From Thermomonas paludicola (GTDB lineage: Bacteria > Pseudomonadota > Gammaproteobacteria > Xanthomonadales > Xanthomonadaceae): a stretch of 64,000 nt of DNA. Both the position numbers and the translations under genes were made by a program. The notes beneath the pieces were generated by a model. That model saw nothing but the letters and a program-made list of their open reading frames with translations, searched no databases and was not told the DNA's origin. The stretch is from NCBI RefSeq assembly GCF_024498955.1, contig NZ_CP093311.1, forward strand, positions 1,364,001 through 1,428,000, read 5' to 3'. Positions 27,604-36,330 of the stretch are shown piece by piece (positions within the stretch are counted from its first letter, which is position 1; each line of letters begins with the position of its first letter).

Positions 27604-29382
27604 ATGAGCGCGGAAGGCTACGACGCCCGCGCCGACTTCCTGGTCGAGGCGCGCGAAATCCTCGACCGTCTGGGCGAGCAGGTCGTGGCCCTGGAGCAGG
27701 ATCCGGACGACCGCCCAACGCTGGATGCGGTGTTCCGCGGCTTCCATACCATCAAGGGCGGCGCCGGCTTCCTGGATCTGCCGCCGATGGTGGCCCTGTG
27801 CCACGCCTTCGAAGACCGCATCGATGCCGCCCGCAGCGGTATCCGGATGCTGGACGCGGCCGCATTCGACGGCGCGCAGCGGGCGGTGGACCAGTTGCTC
27901 GACATGCTGGACACGATGACCCGCGGCGAGCCGCTGGCAGACGTGGACACGGCGTTGCTGCAACAGGTTCGCGGCGATGACGTCGCCGCCGCCGCGTCGG
28001 CGGCCGCCATCGAGCTGCCCGACAACCTGGACGACCTCGACTTCGACGCATTGCTGGACAGCCTGCACGGTGCAGGCGCCATTCCCGGCGCGGCGCCGCC
28101 CCCACCGCCCCCGCCGGCCCCGCGTGCAACGCCACGCCCGCAGCAGGGAAGCGCAAAACCGGATGCTGCCGACAAGGCGCACGCGCCGCCAGCGGCGGAG
28201 GCCGAACAAACCGTGCGCGTGGATGTGCGGCGACTGGACGCGCTGGTCAACCTGGTGGGTGAACTGGTGCTGGCGCGCAACCGCTTGAAGACGCTGCGCC
28301 CGGACTTCCACGACGAGCACCTGGATCGCGCGGTGACCGCGCTGGATACGGTGACCGCGCGCCTGCAAGGCGCAGTGATGTCGGCGCGCATGCAGCCGGT
28401 CAATCGGGTGTTCACCCGCTTCCCGAAACTGGCCCGCGACGTGGCCCGGCAACTGTCCAAGCAGGTTGAACTGGTGGTCGAAGGGGCCGAGACCGAATTG
28501 GATCGCAATCTGGTGGAGGCGCTTGCCGATCCGCTGGTGCACCTGGTGCGCAACGCCATCGACCACGGCGTCGAGATGCCGGCCACGCGCCGCGCCGCCG
28601 GCAAGCCCGAGGTCGGCCAGGTGCGCCTGGCCGCGCGCCAGGAAGGCGACCATGTCTCCATCGAAGTCAGCGATGATGGGGCTGGCATCGACCCCGACAC
28701 CATTCGCCGCAGCGCGATCCGCAAGGGCGTGGTCGACCCCGAAGCGGCCAGCCGGCTGTCGCCGGACGAATGCCTGGCGCTGATCTTCCTGCCCGGTTTC
28801 TCCACCCGCGCCGAGGTCTCCGACCTGTCCGGCCGCGGCGTGGGCATGGACGTGGTGCAATCCAAGATCCGCGAACTCTCCGGCCAGGTGCAGATCCAGT
28901 CCGAGCCGGGCGAAGGCACCCGCTTCATCATCCGCGTACCGCTGACGCTGGCGATCCTGCCCACGCTGCTGGTGGAACTGGGCGATGACGTGTATGCGCT
29001 GCCACTGGTGCGGGTGATCGAAGTCGTTGCGCACGACCCGGCGGACATGCTGTGGATGGACGGGCAGCACATCCTCGATCTGCGCGAGCGCCCGATCCCC
29101 GTGCTGTCGCTGCGCCAATGGCTGGGTCTTGCGCACGACGCCGCCGATGCCACCCGCGGCGTGGTCCTGCAGGCGGGCGAGCAACGCTTCTGCCTGCTGG
29201 TGGATCGCGTCCTGGGGCGCGAAGAGGTGGTCATCAAGGCACTGCCGCGCAGCCTGCGTGGACTTCCGGGCTATGCAGGCGCCAGCCTGGTGGGCGATGG
29301 CCGCATGGCACTGATCCTGGATGTGGATGCGCTGCTGAGTTCGGCGCAGCGCCACTCAAGCGCGTCCACCCGCGGCCGATAG
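27604..29382 (+). CDS. cheA: Chemotaxis histidine kinase CheA (first set)
   Basis: 592 aa. The P1 domain has the phosphorylated His48 in FRGFHTIKGGAGF. A long Ala/Pro-rich stretch (about 110-200) contains no obvious P2 CheY-binding domain. Then come the dimerisation helices (VDVRRLDALVNLVGELVLAR), the ATPase domain with VRNAIDHGVE (N box), DDGAGIDPD and GRGVGMDVV (G boxes), and the CheW-like C-terminal domain. The start at 27604 lies two bases after cheZ. A sigma-28 site is embedded in its last codons. Confidence 0.95.
   Translation: MSAEGYDARADFLVEAREILDRLGEQVVALEQDPDDRPTLDAVFRGFHTIKGGAGFLDLPPMVALCHAFEDRIDAARSGIRMLDAAAFDGAQRAVDQLLDMLDTMTRGEPLADVDTALLQQVRGDDVAAAASAAAIELPDNLDDLDFDALLDSLHGAGAIPGAAPPPPPPPAPRATPRPQQGSAKPDAADKAHAPPAAEAEQTVRVDVRRLDALVNLVGELVLARNRLKTLRPDFHDEHLDRAVTALDTVTARLQGAVMSARMQPVNRVFTRFPKLARDVARQLSKQVELVVEGAETELDRNLVEALADPLVHLVRNAIDHGVEMPATRRAAGKPEVGQVRLAARQEGDHVSIEVSDDGAGIDPDTIRRSAIRKGVVDPEAASRLSPDECLALIFLPGFSTRAEVSDLSGRGVGMDVVQSKIRELSGQVQIQSEPGEGTRFIIRVPLTLAILPTLLVELGDDVYALPLVRVIEVVAHDPADMLWMDGQHILDLRERPIPVLSLRQWLGLAHDAADATRGVVLQAGEQRFCLLVDRVLGREEVVIKALPRSLRGLPGYAGASLVGDGRMALILDVDALLSSAQRHSSASTRGR
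29356..29382 (+). promoter_or_regulatory. Sigma-28 promoter of motC-motD inside the 3' end of cheA
   Basis: TCAA (29356-29359), 15 bp, GCCGATAG (29375-29382). The last three bases of the -10 element are the cheA stop codon TAG. It is 11 bp before the motC start, so transcripts would have a very short leader. Confidence 0.8.
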
Positions 29383-29392
29383 TTATGAACAT

Positions 29393-30133
29393 ATGGATAT
29401 CCTCAGCATCATCGGCGCGATCTTGGGGCTGGTCGCCCTGATTGGCGGCAGCGTACTCAAAGGCGCCGGACTCTCCGGCTTGTGGTCGCCCGCTGCGTTC
29501 ACCATCGTCATCCTCGGCACCATTGCATCGATCCTGCTGCAAACGCCGATGCACACGTTCCGCCGCGCGCTGCAGATCGTGGGCTGGGTATTTCGACCGC
29601 CGCCACAGGATCACGTCGCGCTGATCGCGCTGATGGTGGAATGGAGCAGCACTGCACGCAAGCAAGGCCTGTTGGCACTTGAGCCATTGCTCGAGCAGCA
29701 GTCGGATCCGTTCCTGCGCAAGGGCCTGCAGATGGTGGTGGATGGCGTGGAGCCGGAAACCATGCGGCAGATGCTGGAAATCGAGTCGTTCGCGCAAAAC
29801 CACCACGACATCGCGGCCGCCAAGGTGTTCGAGGGGATGGGCATCTACGCGCCTACGCTGGGGATCATCGGCGCGGTGCTGGGCCTGATGGCGGTGATGA
29901 AGAATCTTGCCGATCCCAGCAAACTGGGGCACGGCATCGCGGCAGCGTTTACCGCCACCATCTATGGCATCGCCTCGGCGAACCTGGCCTTCCTGCCGAT
30001 CGCCTCCAAGCTGAAAGGGGTCATCCATCGCCAGGAGGTCGAACGCGAGATGCTCATCGAGGGCCTGATCGCGATTGCCGAAGGCGAGAATCCACGCAAC
30101 ATCGAGTCGCGCCTCAGCGGCTTCGTGCACTGA
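29393..30133 (+). CDS. motC: Flagellar stator protein MotC (MotA/PomA family)
   Basis: 246 aa with four predicted membrane segments: two in the first ~55 residues and two around 155-205. The cytoplasmic loop lies between them. The family motif is clear in GMGIYAPTLGIIGAVLGLM, and a second conserved segment is HGIAAAFTATIYGIASANL. With MotD it forms an ion-driven stator. The pair sits between cheA and parA as in Pseudomonas cluster I; a second MotAB stator may be encoded elsewhere. Confidence 0.93.
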   Translation: MDILSIIGAILGLVALIGGSVLKGAGLSGLWSPAAFTIVILGTIASILLQTPMHTFRRALQIVGWVFRPPPQDHVALIALMVEWSSTARKQGLLALEPLLEQQSDPFLRKGLQMVVDGVEPETMRQMLEIESFAQNHHDIAAAKVFEGMGIYAPTLGIIGAVLGLMAVMKNLADPSKLGHGIAAAFTATIYGIASANLAFLPIASKLKGVIHRQEVEREMLIEGLIAIAEGENPRNIESRLSGFVH

Positions 30134-30142
30134 GCCGTGCCC

Positions 30143-31081
30143 ATGGGTCGTCGCCGCCAACAGCACGAAGAACATTTCAACCACGAAGCCTGGGCAATTC
30201 CGTATGGCGACTTGCTCACCCTGCTGCTGGCGTTCTTCGTGGTGATGTACGCGATTTCTTCGCTCAACGAGGGCAAGTATCGGGTGGTGGCCGACTCGCT
30301 GTCGGCCGCGTTCGGTGGCGCGCCGCGTTCGATCAAGCCGGTACAGGCCGGGCAGGTGCAGTTGCGTGGCGGTGATTTCGACCATCCTTCGGTGATCGAC
30401 ACCGGCGCGCGCCGCGGACCTGCGCAACCGGTCGAGGTGGAAGTGCCGATGCCATTGACCCGCAAGGATCGGCTCACCCAGCAGTCCGGCAACGCAGACA
30501 ACCCCGGCGACAAATCCAGCGGAATCGGTGACGAAGCCCAATTGCATGCGCTCGGCGACCAGCTCGAGGATGCGCTCTCCGGCCTGATCCAGAGCGGGCT
30601 GGTGCGCGTGCGCCGCGGCCGCAATTTCATCGAAGTCGAGATCCAGAGCGATCTGCTGTTCCCCAGCGGCGTGGCAACGCCGACTGCCGCCGCCCTGTCC
30701 ACCCTGCGGCAGCTTGCGGCGGTGCTGCGCAATGCCCCCAATGCCGTGCGGGTGGAAGGCTATACCGACAATCAGCCCATCCACACCGTGCAATTCAGAT
30801 CCAACTGGGATCTGTCGGCGGCACGCGCCACCAACGTGGTTTACGAATTGATCGACAGCGGGATCGCGCCAGCGCGGCTGGCTGCGATGGGGTACGGTGA
30901 ATACCAGCCGATCGCCGACAACACCACCGAAGCGGGCCGCAGTACCAACCGTCGCGTGGAATTGGTAATACTGGCGGCAGCAGTCGGCGTCGATAGCGTG
31001 ATGGAAGGCTTGGATGCACGCAAAGGGGCGGCAAGCCGCCCGGCAGCGGCGGCACCCGCACAAGGCAAGGGGGAACGGTGA
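30143..31081 (+). CDS. motD: Flagellar stator protein MotD (MotB/OmpA-like)
   Basis: 312 aa. A charged N-terminus (MGRRRQQHEEHFNHEAW) precedes one membrane helix (about 16-38) with IPYGDLLTLLLAFFVVMYA, in which the Asp is the ion-binding residue. A disordered linker follows. The OmpA-type peptidoglycan-binding domain has GYTDNQPIHT and the NWDLSAARATNVV motif. A GTG two codons upstream (30137) is an alternative start. The C-terminal tail is Ala-rich. Confidence 0.93.
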   Translation: MGRRRQQHEEHFNHEAWAIPYGDLLTLLLAFFVVMYAISSLNEGKYRVVADSLSAAFGGAPRSIKPVQAGQVQLRGGDFDHPSVIDTGARRGPAQPVEVEVPMPLTRKDRLTQQSGNADNPGDKSSGIGDEAQLHALGDQLEDALSGLIQSGLVRVRRGRNFIEVEIQSDLLFPSGVATPTAAALSTLRQLAAVLRNAPNAVRVEGYTDNQPIHTVQFRSNWDLSAARATNVVYELIDSGIAPARLAAMGYGEYQPIADNTTEAGRSTNRRVELVILAAAVGVDSVMEGLDARKGAASRPAAAAPAQGKGER

Positions 31082-31845
31082 TGCGGATCTGGGCGATCGC
31101 CAACCAGAAGGGCGGCGTGGGCAAAACCACCAGTTCGCTGTGCCTTGCGCGCTGCATGGCGGATCTCGATCACCGCGTGCTGCTGATCGACCTGGATCCA
31201 CATGGGTCGCTTACACGGGCATTCGGCGTCCCTACCGAACCGCCGCCGAAAGGCACCTATGACCTCTTCAACGGGGATTCCGTTGAAAGTGTTGCCACCA
31301 CAACCAGTCATGCCTGCATCGACCTGCTTGCCGCGCAACCGGCCATGGCCACGCTGGAACGACGCAGCGCCACCCAGCCCGGGCTGGGGCTGGCCTTGTT
31401 GCGCGCCCTGCAGGGCGCTGCCGGGCGTTACGACTATGCCCTGCTCGACTGCCCACCCACGCTCGGTTTGCTGCTGGTCAACGCACTGGCGGCCTGTGAC
31501 CGTTTGATCGTGCCGACGCAGACCGATCCGCTGGCCCTGCACGGACTGGAGGGCATGCTGCGCACTGCGGCAATGGTGGAGCGCTCGCGCTCACGACCTC
31601 TGGTGCGGCAAATCCTGCCGACCCTGTTCGACCGCCGCACGCGCTCCTGCCTGGAAACCCTGGAGCACCTGCGCACCTATCCCGGCGTAGGCGTTTGCCC
31701 CAGCCCGATCCCGATGGACACCCGCCTGCGCGATGCTGCCGCACTTGCCACGCACCGGCACCTCGGCGGTCGTGGTGTCAGTGCCTACCGCGACGCACTC
31801 CAGTGGCTGCTTGAAACCGCCCCCGCCGAACAGGAGGCCGCATGA
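31081..31845 (+). CDS. ParA-family ATPase of the chemosensory array (ParC-like)
   Basis: 254 aa. The deviant Walker A ANQKGGVGKTTSSLCLA (residues 7-23), LLIDLDPHGSLTRAFG and LLDCPPTLGLLLVNAL make it a ParA/Soj-type ATPase. No parB or partition site is nearby. In Pseudomonas and Vibrio a ParA-like protein (ParC) encoded here places chemosensory arrays at the pole together with ParP, which is the next gene. That role is inferred from gene order. It starts on the motD stop (TGATG) and overlaps parP by 4 bp. Confidence 0.85.
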   Translation: MRIWAIANQKGGVGKTTSSLCLARCMADLDHRVLLIDLDPHGSLTRAFGVPTEPPPKGTYDLFNGDSVESVATTTSHACIDLLAAQPAMATLERRSATQPGLGLALLRALQGAAGRYDYALLDCPPTLGLLLVNALAACDRLIVPTQTDPLALHGLEGMLRTAAMVERSRSRPLVRQILPTLFDRRTRSCLETLEHLRTYPGVGVCPSPIPMDTRLRDAAALATHRHLGGRGVSAYRDALQWLLETAPAEQEAA

Positions 31846-32741
31846 CCTCGCACGCCACCACGCTTGTTGCCGGGCAGCAGAGCGATCCGGCAGTCGATGC
31901 CTATCTGGACGCGCTGCTGGCGCTGCCTCCCGCCGCTCCTCCGGCCGCAAGCCCGGAAACGACCGTCATCGCGCAAGAGGCGGTATCCGACCTTGAACCG
32001 GCATCCGCGCCCGCAACCGAACAGGAAGCCGAAGCTGAAGCCGAGTCCGCAGCAAAGGTCGAGCCTGAACTGCAGGCCGGGCCCATCTTGCAGACGGAAT
32101 CGGAGCTGGAACCAGAGCTGGAACCACAGGCCGATCTGGAAACGGCGCCTGACATCGCCCCGCAGACAGACTCGCCCGCCCTGCCTGGCGTGGAAACCGG
32201 CGACGGCCAAGCGTCAGACCCGACCCCCGCTCCGCTGCCGGTTGCCCACCTTGCGGGGTTCGCCCCCGAACCCACCCGGCCCAATCCTTTCGGACTGCCG
32301 GAAGGGACGTCCCGCCCGGCGCCAGCGCCTGCCGGCCAGCGCTGGTTGCGGGTCGCCATCGGCGACGACCGCTACGCCGTGGAGTTGTTGCAGGTGCAGG
32401 AAGTGGTGCGGCTGGCGCCATTGATCGCCGTTCGTGGCGCGGTACCGTCATTGCTTGGAGTGATGAATTTGCGCGGTCGCGTGGTGCCCGTGCATGACTT
32501 CGGCCGCTGGCTGCGCCGCGCGCCGGTGGTCACCGATGATCGCTCGCGGATCGTGGTGCTGGAGCATCACGACGAGCTGACAGGCCTGTTGGTGACGGCG
32601 GTCACCGATGTCGTCACCCTCACCGAGGCGCAGATCGAGCCGCCCGCCCCGGGGTTGCGTGATCGCATTGGCCTGGGAATTGCGCGTACGCCCGGTGCCC
32701 CGCCAACGGTTCTGCTGGATGTCCGCGTCATTTTCGAATGA
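31842..32741 (+). CDS. ParP-like protein: disordered acidic N-terminus plus CheW domain
   Basis: 299 aa. Residues ~25-155 are Pro/Ala/Glu-rich and likely disordered. The C-terminal ~130 residues form a CheW-like domain (WLRVAIGDDRYAVELLQVQEV, then AVPSLLGVMNLRGRVVPVHDF). This architecture next to a ParA-type gene matches ParP, which binds the array ATPase and CheA to recruit arrays to the pole. A simple CheW-like adaptor is the alternative. It is last in the motC-motD-parA-parP run. Confidence 0.82.
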   Translation: MTSHATTLVAGQQSDPAVDAYLDALLALPPAAPPAASPETTVIAQEAVSDLEPASAPATEQEAEAEAESAAKVEPELQAGPILQTESELEPELEPQADLETAPDIAPQTDSPALPGVETGDGQASDPTPAPLPVAHLAGFAPEPTRPNPFGLPEGTSRPAPAPAGQRWLRVAIGDDRYAVELLQVQEVVRLAPLIAVRGAVPSLLGVMNLRGRVVPVHDFGRWLRRAPVVTDDRSRIVVLEHHDELTGLLVTAVTDVVTLTEAQIEPPAPGLRDRIGLGIARTPGAPPTVLLDVRVIFE

Positions 32742-32783
32742 CCGCCCAAAGTGTGCGCGGTGCCACGTTTTTCCAGGTCCCCC

Positions 32784-32810
32784 TCAAGTCACCCGGATAA
32801 ACGCCGTTAA
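32784..32810 (+). promoter_or_regulatory. Sigma-28 promoter of the STAS-cheY-cheA operon
   Basis: TCAAGTCA (32784-32791), then GCCGTTAA (32803-32810), 15 bp between TCAA and GCCG. It lies 33 bp before the STAS gene, inside the 102-bp gap after parP. Confidence 0.85.
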
Positions 32811-32843
32811 ACGGTCTGGGATCAAACCCACACGAGAGGTCAC

Positions 32844-33128
32844 ATGTCATTGTCCCTGCAAGCTGATCTTGGCATCGAACAGGTCGCCGACCTTCAGGCC
32901 AGCCTGCAGTCGCATCTGGACGACGAAACGCTGGAGCTTTCCGGCGCCGACGTACGCCGGGTGCATACCGCCGGCCTGCAACTCCTGCATGCGTTCATCC
33001 GCGACCGCGCTGCACGCGGATTCTCCACTACCATTACCCTCCCCTCGCCCACCTTGATCGACGCTGCGCGCCAACTTGCGCTTTCGATCAGCCTGGGCGT
33101 CGATCCCGTCCCCGGAGACACTGCGTGA
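32844..33128 (+). CDS. STAS-domain protein
   Basis: 94 aa, a lone STAS domain of the anti-sigma-factor-antagonist type. The usual D-S/T-AGLQLL site reads RRVHTAGLQLLHAF, so the phosphorylatable position is Thr and the preceding acidic residue is replaced. It leads an operon with a CheY and a CheA, the place of similar STAS proteins in xanthomonad and Pseudomonas-type chemosensory clusters. Its partner is unknown. It overlaps the next gene by 4 bp. Confidence 0.82.
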   Translation: MSLSLQADLGIEQVADLQASLQSHLDDETLELSGADVRRVHTAGLQLLHAFIRDRAARGFSTTITLPSPTLIDAARQLALSISLGVDPVPGDTA

Positions 33129-33490
33129 GCGCACAGCTTCTGATCGTTGACGATTCCACCTCCATGCGCCAAATGGTCGCGTTTGCCCTCACCACCGGCG
33201 GGTATGCGGTCACCGAAGCCGAAGACGGCATCGCGGCACTGGACGTGGCCAAAACCCAGCGATTCGACCTGGTGATCACCGACGTCAACATGCCGCGCAT
33301 GGATGGCATCGAGCTGATCCGCCAGCTGCGCTCCCTGCCGTCCTACAAGTTCACGCCGCTGCTGATGCTCACCACCGAGTCCGGCAGCGACAAGAAGAGT
33401 GAAGGCAAGGCCGCAGGTGCAACCGGCTGGCTGGTCAAACCGTTCGATCCGGAGCAATTGCTCGCCACCGTTCGCAAGGTTCTCGGCTGA
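33125..33490 (+). CDS. cheY: Response regulator CheY (second set)
   Basis: 121 aa receiver domain: LIVDDSTSMRQMVAF acidic pocket, VITDVNMPRMDGIELI with the phospho-acceptor Asp, LLMLTTES with Thr, and GWLVKPFDPEQLL with Lys. The GTG start overlaps the STAS stop. The TTESGSDKKSEGKAAGATGW segment is the type seen in CheYs paired with large CheAs. Whether it acts on the motor or as a phosphate sink cannot be told. Confidence 0.93.
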   Translation: MSAQLLIVDDSTSMRQMVAFALTTGGYAVTEAEDGIAALDVAKTQRFDLVITDVNMPRMDGIELIRQLRSLPSYKFTPLLMLTTESGSDKKSEGKAAGATGWLVKPFDPEQLLATVRKVLG

Positions 33491-33510
33491 CAAGCCGCTT
33501 CAGGACACGC

Positions 33511-35550
33511 ATGGACATCACCCGCTTTCACGCCACGTTCTTCGAGGAAAGCCGCGAAAACATCGCGGCCATGGAAGCCGGGTTGCTGGCGCTGGAAAGT
33601 GGCGGCGGCGGTGAAGACACCATCCACGTGGTGTTTCGCGCCGCGCACTCCATCAAAGGGGGAAGTGCCACCTTCGGCTTCACCGCCATCGCCGACCTGA
33701 CCCACCTGCTGGAAACCCTGCTGGAGGAGGCCCGCAGCGGTCGCCGCCAACTCGACGCCAATGCCATCGGCGCCCTGCTGGGGTCGGTCGATGCGCTGCG
33801 CATGTTGCTGGCAGCCGCCGAACATGGGGATGCCCTCGACCAGGCCATGTTGCAGCAGGCACGCGCCGCTCTGGACCGCATCCTGACCGGCGCAGCCGAC
33901 GCCAAGGCCGCCGCACCCGTGCAAGCAGCCCCGGCGGCCGCCGCGCCGGAAGCCAAGCCCATCGGCTGGAAAATCGACTTCGCGCCCGAACGTTCCCTGT
34001 TCCTCAGCGGCAACGACCCGTTGCGCATGCTGCGCGAACTGGGCCAACTGGGCGAATTGAAAGTCGCCTGCCGCGATGACGCACTACCGCCATTCACCGA
34101 ACTCGACCCGTTTGAAGCCTGGCTGGCCTGGGACCTTGAACTCGTCGGCGAGATCAAGCGTTCCGCGATCGAGGACACCTTCGCCTGGGTCGAAGACCAA
34201 TGCTCGCTGAGCATCGAACCACTGATGCCCGCCGCATCCGCAGCAGCCCCGGCCGCAGTGGCATCCGCGGCGCCCGTGGCTGCGGCGCCACCCGCGCCAG
34301 CACCCGCGCCAGTATCTGCATCCGCCCCCGCTCCCGCAGTCGCTCCCGCTGCCGCCAATGCAGCCGAAACCACCCCGGTCGCCCGTCATGACGCCGTCGA
34401 AACCACCATCCGGGTGGCGGTGGACAAGGTGGATGCGCTGATCAATCTGGTCGGCGAGCTGGTGATCACGCAGGCCATGCTGGCCCAGCGTTCGGCCGAG
34501 CTGGACCCGAGCCTGCACGAGCTGCTGTTGTCCGGGCTGGACCAGCTCGACCGCAACACCCGCGATCTGCAGGAAGCGGTGATGTCGGTGCGCATGCTGC
34601 CGGTCGATTTCGCGTTCAGCCGCTTCCCACGGATGGTGCGCGACATCGCCACGAGGCTGGGCAAGAAGGTCAACCTGCGCACCTCGGGCGAAGCTACCGA
34701 ACTGGACAAGGGTGTCATCGAAAAAATCGTGGACCCGCTGGTGCACCTGGTGCGCAATGCCATCGACCACGGGCTGGAGACCACCGAGCAGCGCATCGCT
34801 GCCGGCAAGCCGGAGGCCGGGACGGTGTCGTTGTCTGCCGTCCATCAGGGCGGGCACATCATCATCGAAGTGGGGGACGACGGCCGCGGGCTGGATCGTG
34901 ACCGCATCCTGGCCAAGGCCGTCGAGCGCGGCATTCCCCTGCCGGAAAACCCCACGGATTCCCAGATCTGGGACCTGGTGTTCGCGCCCGGATTCTCCAC
35001 CGCCGAAGCGCTCACCGACCTGTCCGGCCGCGGCGTCGGCATGGACGTGGTGCGCAAGAACATCAGCGCGCTGGGTGGCCAGGTGGAAATCAGGAGCCGC
35101 AAGGGCGATGGCACCACGGTGTCGATTCGCCTGCCGCTGACCATGGCCATTCTCGACGGAATGACGGTCTCGGTCGGCGGTGAAGTCTTCATCCTGCCGC
35201 TGAACATGGTGATCGAGTCGCTGCAGCCGTCGTTGGAAAACATCAAGACGGTTGCCGGCAACGCCCGTGTCCTGCGGGTACGCGAGGACTATTTGCCCCT
35301 GCTGGACTTGGCCGTCCAATACGGGCTGCCCGCCGCGCGCACCGACAGCCAGCCCATCGCGGTGGTGGTGGAAAGCCAGGGCCAGCGTCTGGCGCTGGAA
35401 GTGGACGAGCTGCTGGGCCAACAGCAAGTGGTGGTGAAAAACCTGGAGCGCAACTACCGCCGCATCCCCGGCGTTGCAGGCGCCACCATTCTCGGCGATG
35501 GCCGCGTGGCGCTGATCGTGGACGCCGGCAGCCTGCCGAAGGCCGCCTGA
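33511..35550 (+). CDS. cheA: Chemotaxis histidine kinase CheA (second, larger)
   Basis: 679 aa. The P1 domain carries His46 in RAAHSIKGGSATFGF. After an Ala-rich spacer, residues ~150-235 form a separate domain (KIDFAPERSLFLSGNDPLRM...), probably the P2-like CheY/CheB-docking domain that the first CheA lacks. A Pro/Ala linker leads to the dimerisation helices (VDKVDALINLVGELVITQAM), the ATPase domain (VRNAIDHGLE, GDDGRGLDRD, GRGVGMDVV) and the CheW-like domain. It shares its promoter with the STAS and cheY genes; cheW follows from its own promoter. Confidence 0.95.
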   Translation: MDITRFHATFFEESRENIAAMEAGLLALESGGGGEDTIHVVFRAAHSIKGGSATFGFTAIADLTHLLETLLEEARSGRRQLDANAIGALLGSVDALRMLLAAAEHGDALDQAMLQQARAALDRILTGAADAKAAAPVQAAPAAAAPEAKPIGWKIDFAPERSLFLSGNDPLRMLRELGQLGELKVACRDDALPPFTELDPFEAWLAWDLELVGEIKRSAIEDTFAWVEDQCSLSIEPLMPAASAAAPAAVASAAPVAAAPPAPAPAPVSASAPAPAVAPAAANAAETTPVARHDAVETTIRVAVDKVDALINLVGELVITQAMLAQRSAELDPSLHELLLSGLDQLDRNTRDLQEAVMSVRMLPVDFAFSRFPRMVRDIATRLGKKVNLRTSGEATELDKGVIEKIVDPLVHLVRNAIDHGLETTEQRIAAGKPEAGTVSLSAVHQGGHIIIEVGDDGRGLDRDRILAKAVERGIPLPENPTDSQIWDLVFAPGFSTAEALTDLSGRGVGMDVVRKNISALGGQVEIRSRKGDGTTVSIRLPLTMAILDGMTVSVGGEVFILPLNMVIESLQPSLENIKTVAGNARVLRVREDYLPLLDLAVQYGLPAARTDSQPIAVVVESQGQRLALEVDELLGQQQVVVKNLERNYRRIPGVAGATILGDGRVALIVDAGSLPKAA

Positions 35551-35556
35551 GTCACC

Positions 35557-35583
35557 TCAAGAAATCATGGCGTGGGCCGTTCA
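35557..35583 (+). promoter_or_regulatory. Sigma-28-type promoter of cheW
   Basis: TCAA (35557-35560), 15 bp, GCCGTTCA (35576-35583): spacing ideal, -10 matches 6 of 8 consensus bases. It lies 36 bp before cheW, directly after the cheA stop. Confidence 0.7.
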
Positions 35584-35618
35584 TCTCAATATAGCCACGC
35601 CTCCAACCCGGACCCGAC

Positions 35619-36137
35619 ATGAGCACACCCGCAGCCACGAAATCGCCCGCAACCGCGCTTCCGGTCAATGCGGCGACCGCCGGTGAATTCCTCACCTTCA
35701 CCCTCGGCTCAGAAGAATACGGCGTCGACATCCTGAAGGTGCAGGAAATCCGTGGTTACGACACGGTGACCCGCCTGCCGGATGCGCCCGACTACATCAA
35801 GGGCGTGATCAACCTGCGCGGCACCATCGTGCCGGTCATCGACATGCGCCTGAAGTTCCGGCTGGAGGCGAAATACGACGCGCTCACCGTGATGATCGTG
35901 CTCAACGTGGCCGACCGCGTGGTGGGCATGGTGGTGGACAGCGTGTCGGACGTGGTGCAACTGGGCCCTGAGCAGATCCGCTCGATGCCCGAGGTCGGCA
36001 CCGGGATCGACCGCCGCTACCTGACCGGTATTGGCGCACTGGACGAGCGCATGCTGATCCTGCTCGATATCGAAGGGCTGATGACCAGCACCGACATGGG
36101 CTTGGTGGTGGACGAAGCGGCGGCAAAGGCAGCCTGA
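35619..36137 (+). CDS. cheW: Chemotaxis coupling protein CheW
   Basis: 172 aa. An Ala/Thr-rich N-terminal tail (~22 residues) precedes the canonical CheW fold: FLTFTLGSEEYGVDILKVQEI, the NLRGTIVPVIDMRLKF segment that touches receptors, and GMVVDSVSDVV. It links receptors to CheA. It follows the second CheA gene but could serve both kinases, since no other plain CheW is present here. Confidence 0.95.
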   Translation: MSTPAATKSPATALPVNAATAGEFLTFTLGSEEYGVDILKVQEIRGYDTVTRLPDAPDYIKGVINLRGTIVPVIDMRLKFRLEAKYDALTVMIVLNVADRVVGMVVDSVSDVVQLGPEQIRSMPEVGTGIDRRYLTGIGALDERMLILLDIEGLMTSTDMGLVVDEAAAKAA

Positions 36138-36330
36138 TTTCCCTCGGATCGGGGCCGGGAAAACGACAGGCTCACACGGCGTTCGCGATTCTCCTGTCCG
36201 CATGGCGCACGATTCCACCCACCGCGCCCGCGCCGGACGCATGGGCCGCCCGGGTTCGCCACTGCCGCATTCAAGAAATGCGCGACGCGACTGCATCTTC
36301 GCGGTGCGCCGGCACGTCATCCAGGATGAG

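Noticed and set aside
31081..31845. ParA-type gene as part of a chromosome or plasmid partition locus
   Set aside because: No parB and no repeated centromere-like sites; it lies between stator and CheW-domain genes, which fits a chemosensory-array positioning role.
36138..36180. TTTCCC...GGGAAA palindromic stretch after cheW as a terminator
   Set aside because: The stem is interrupted and followed by AAAACG rather than a T-run on the plus strand; too weak to call.
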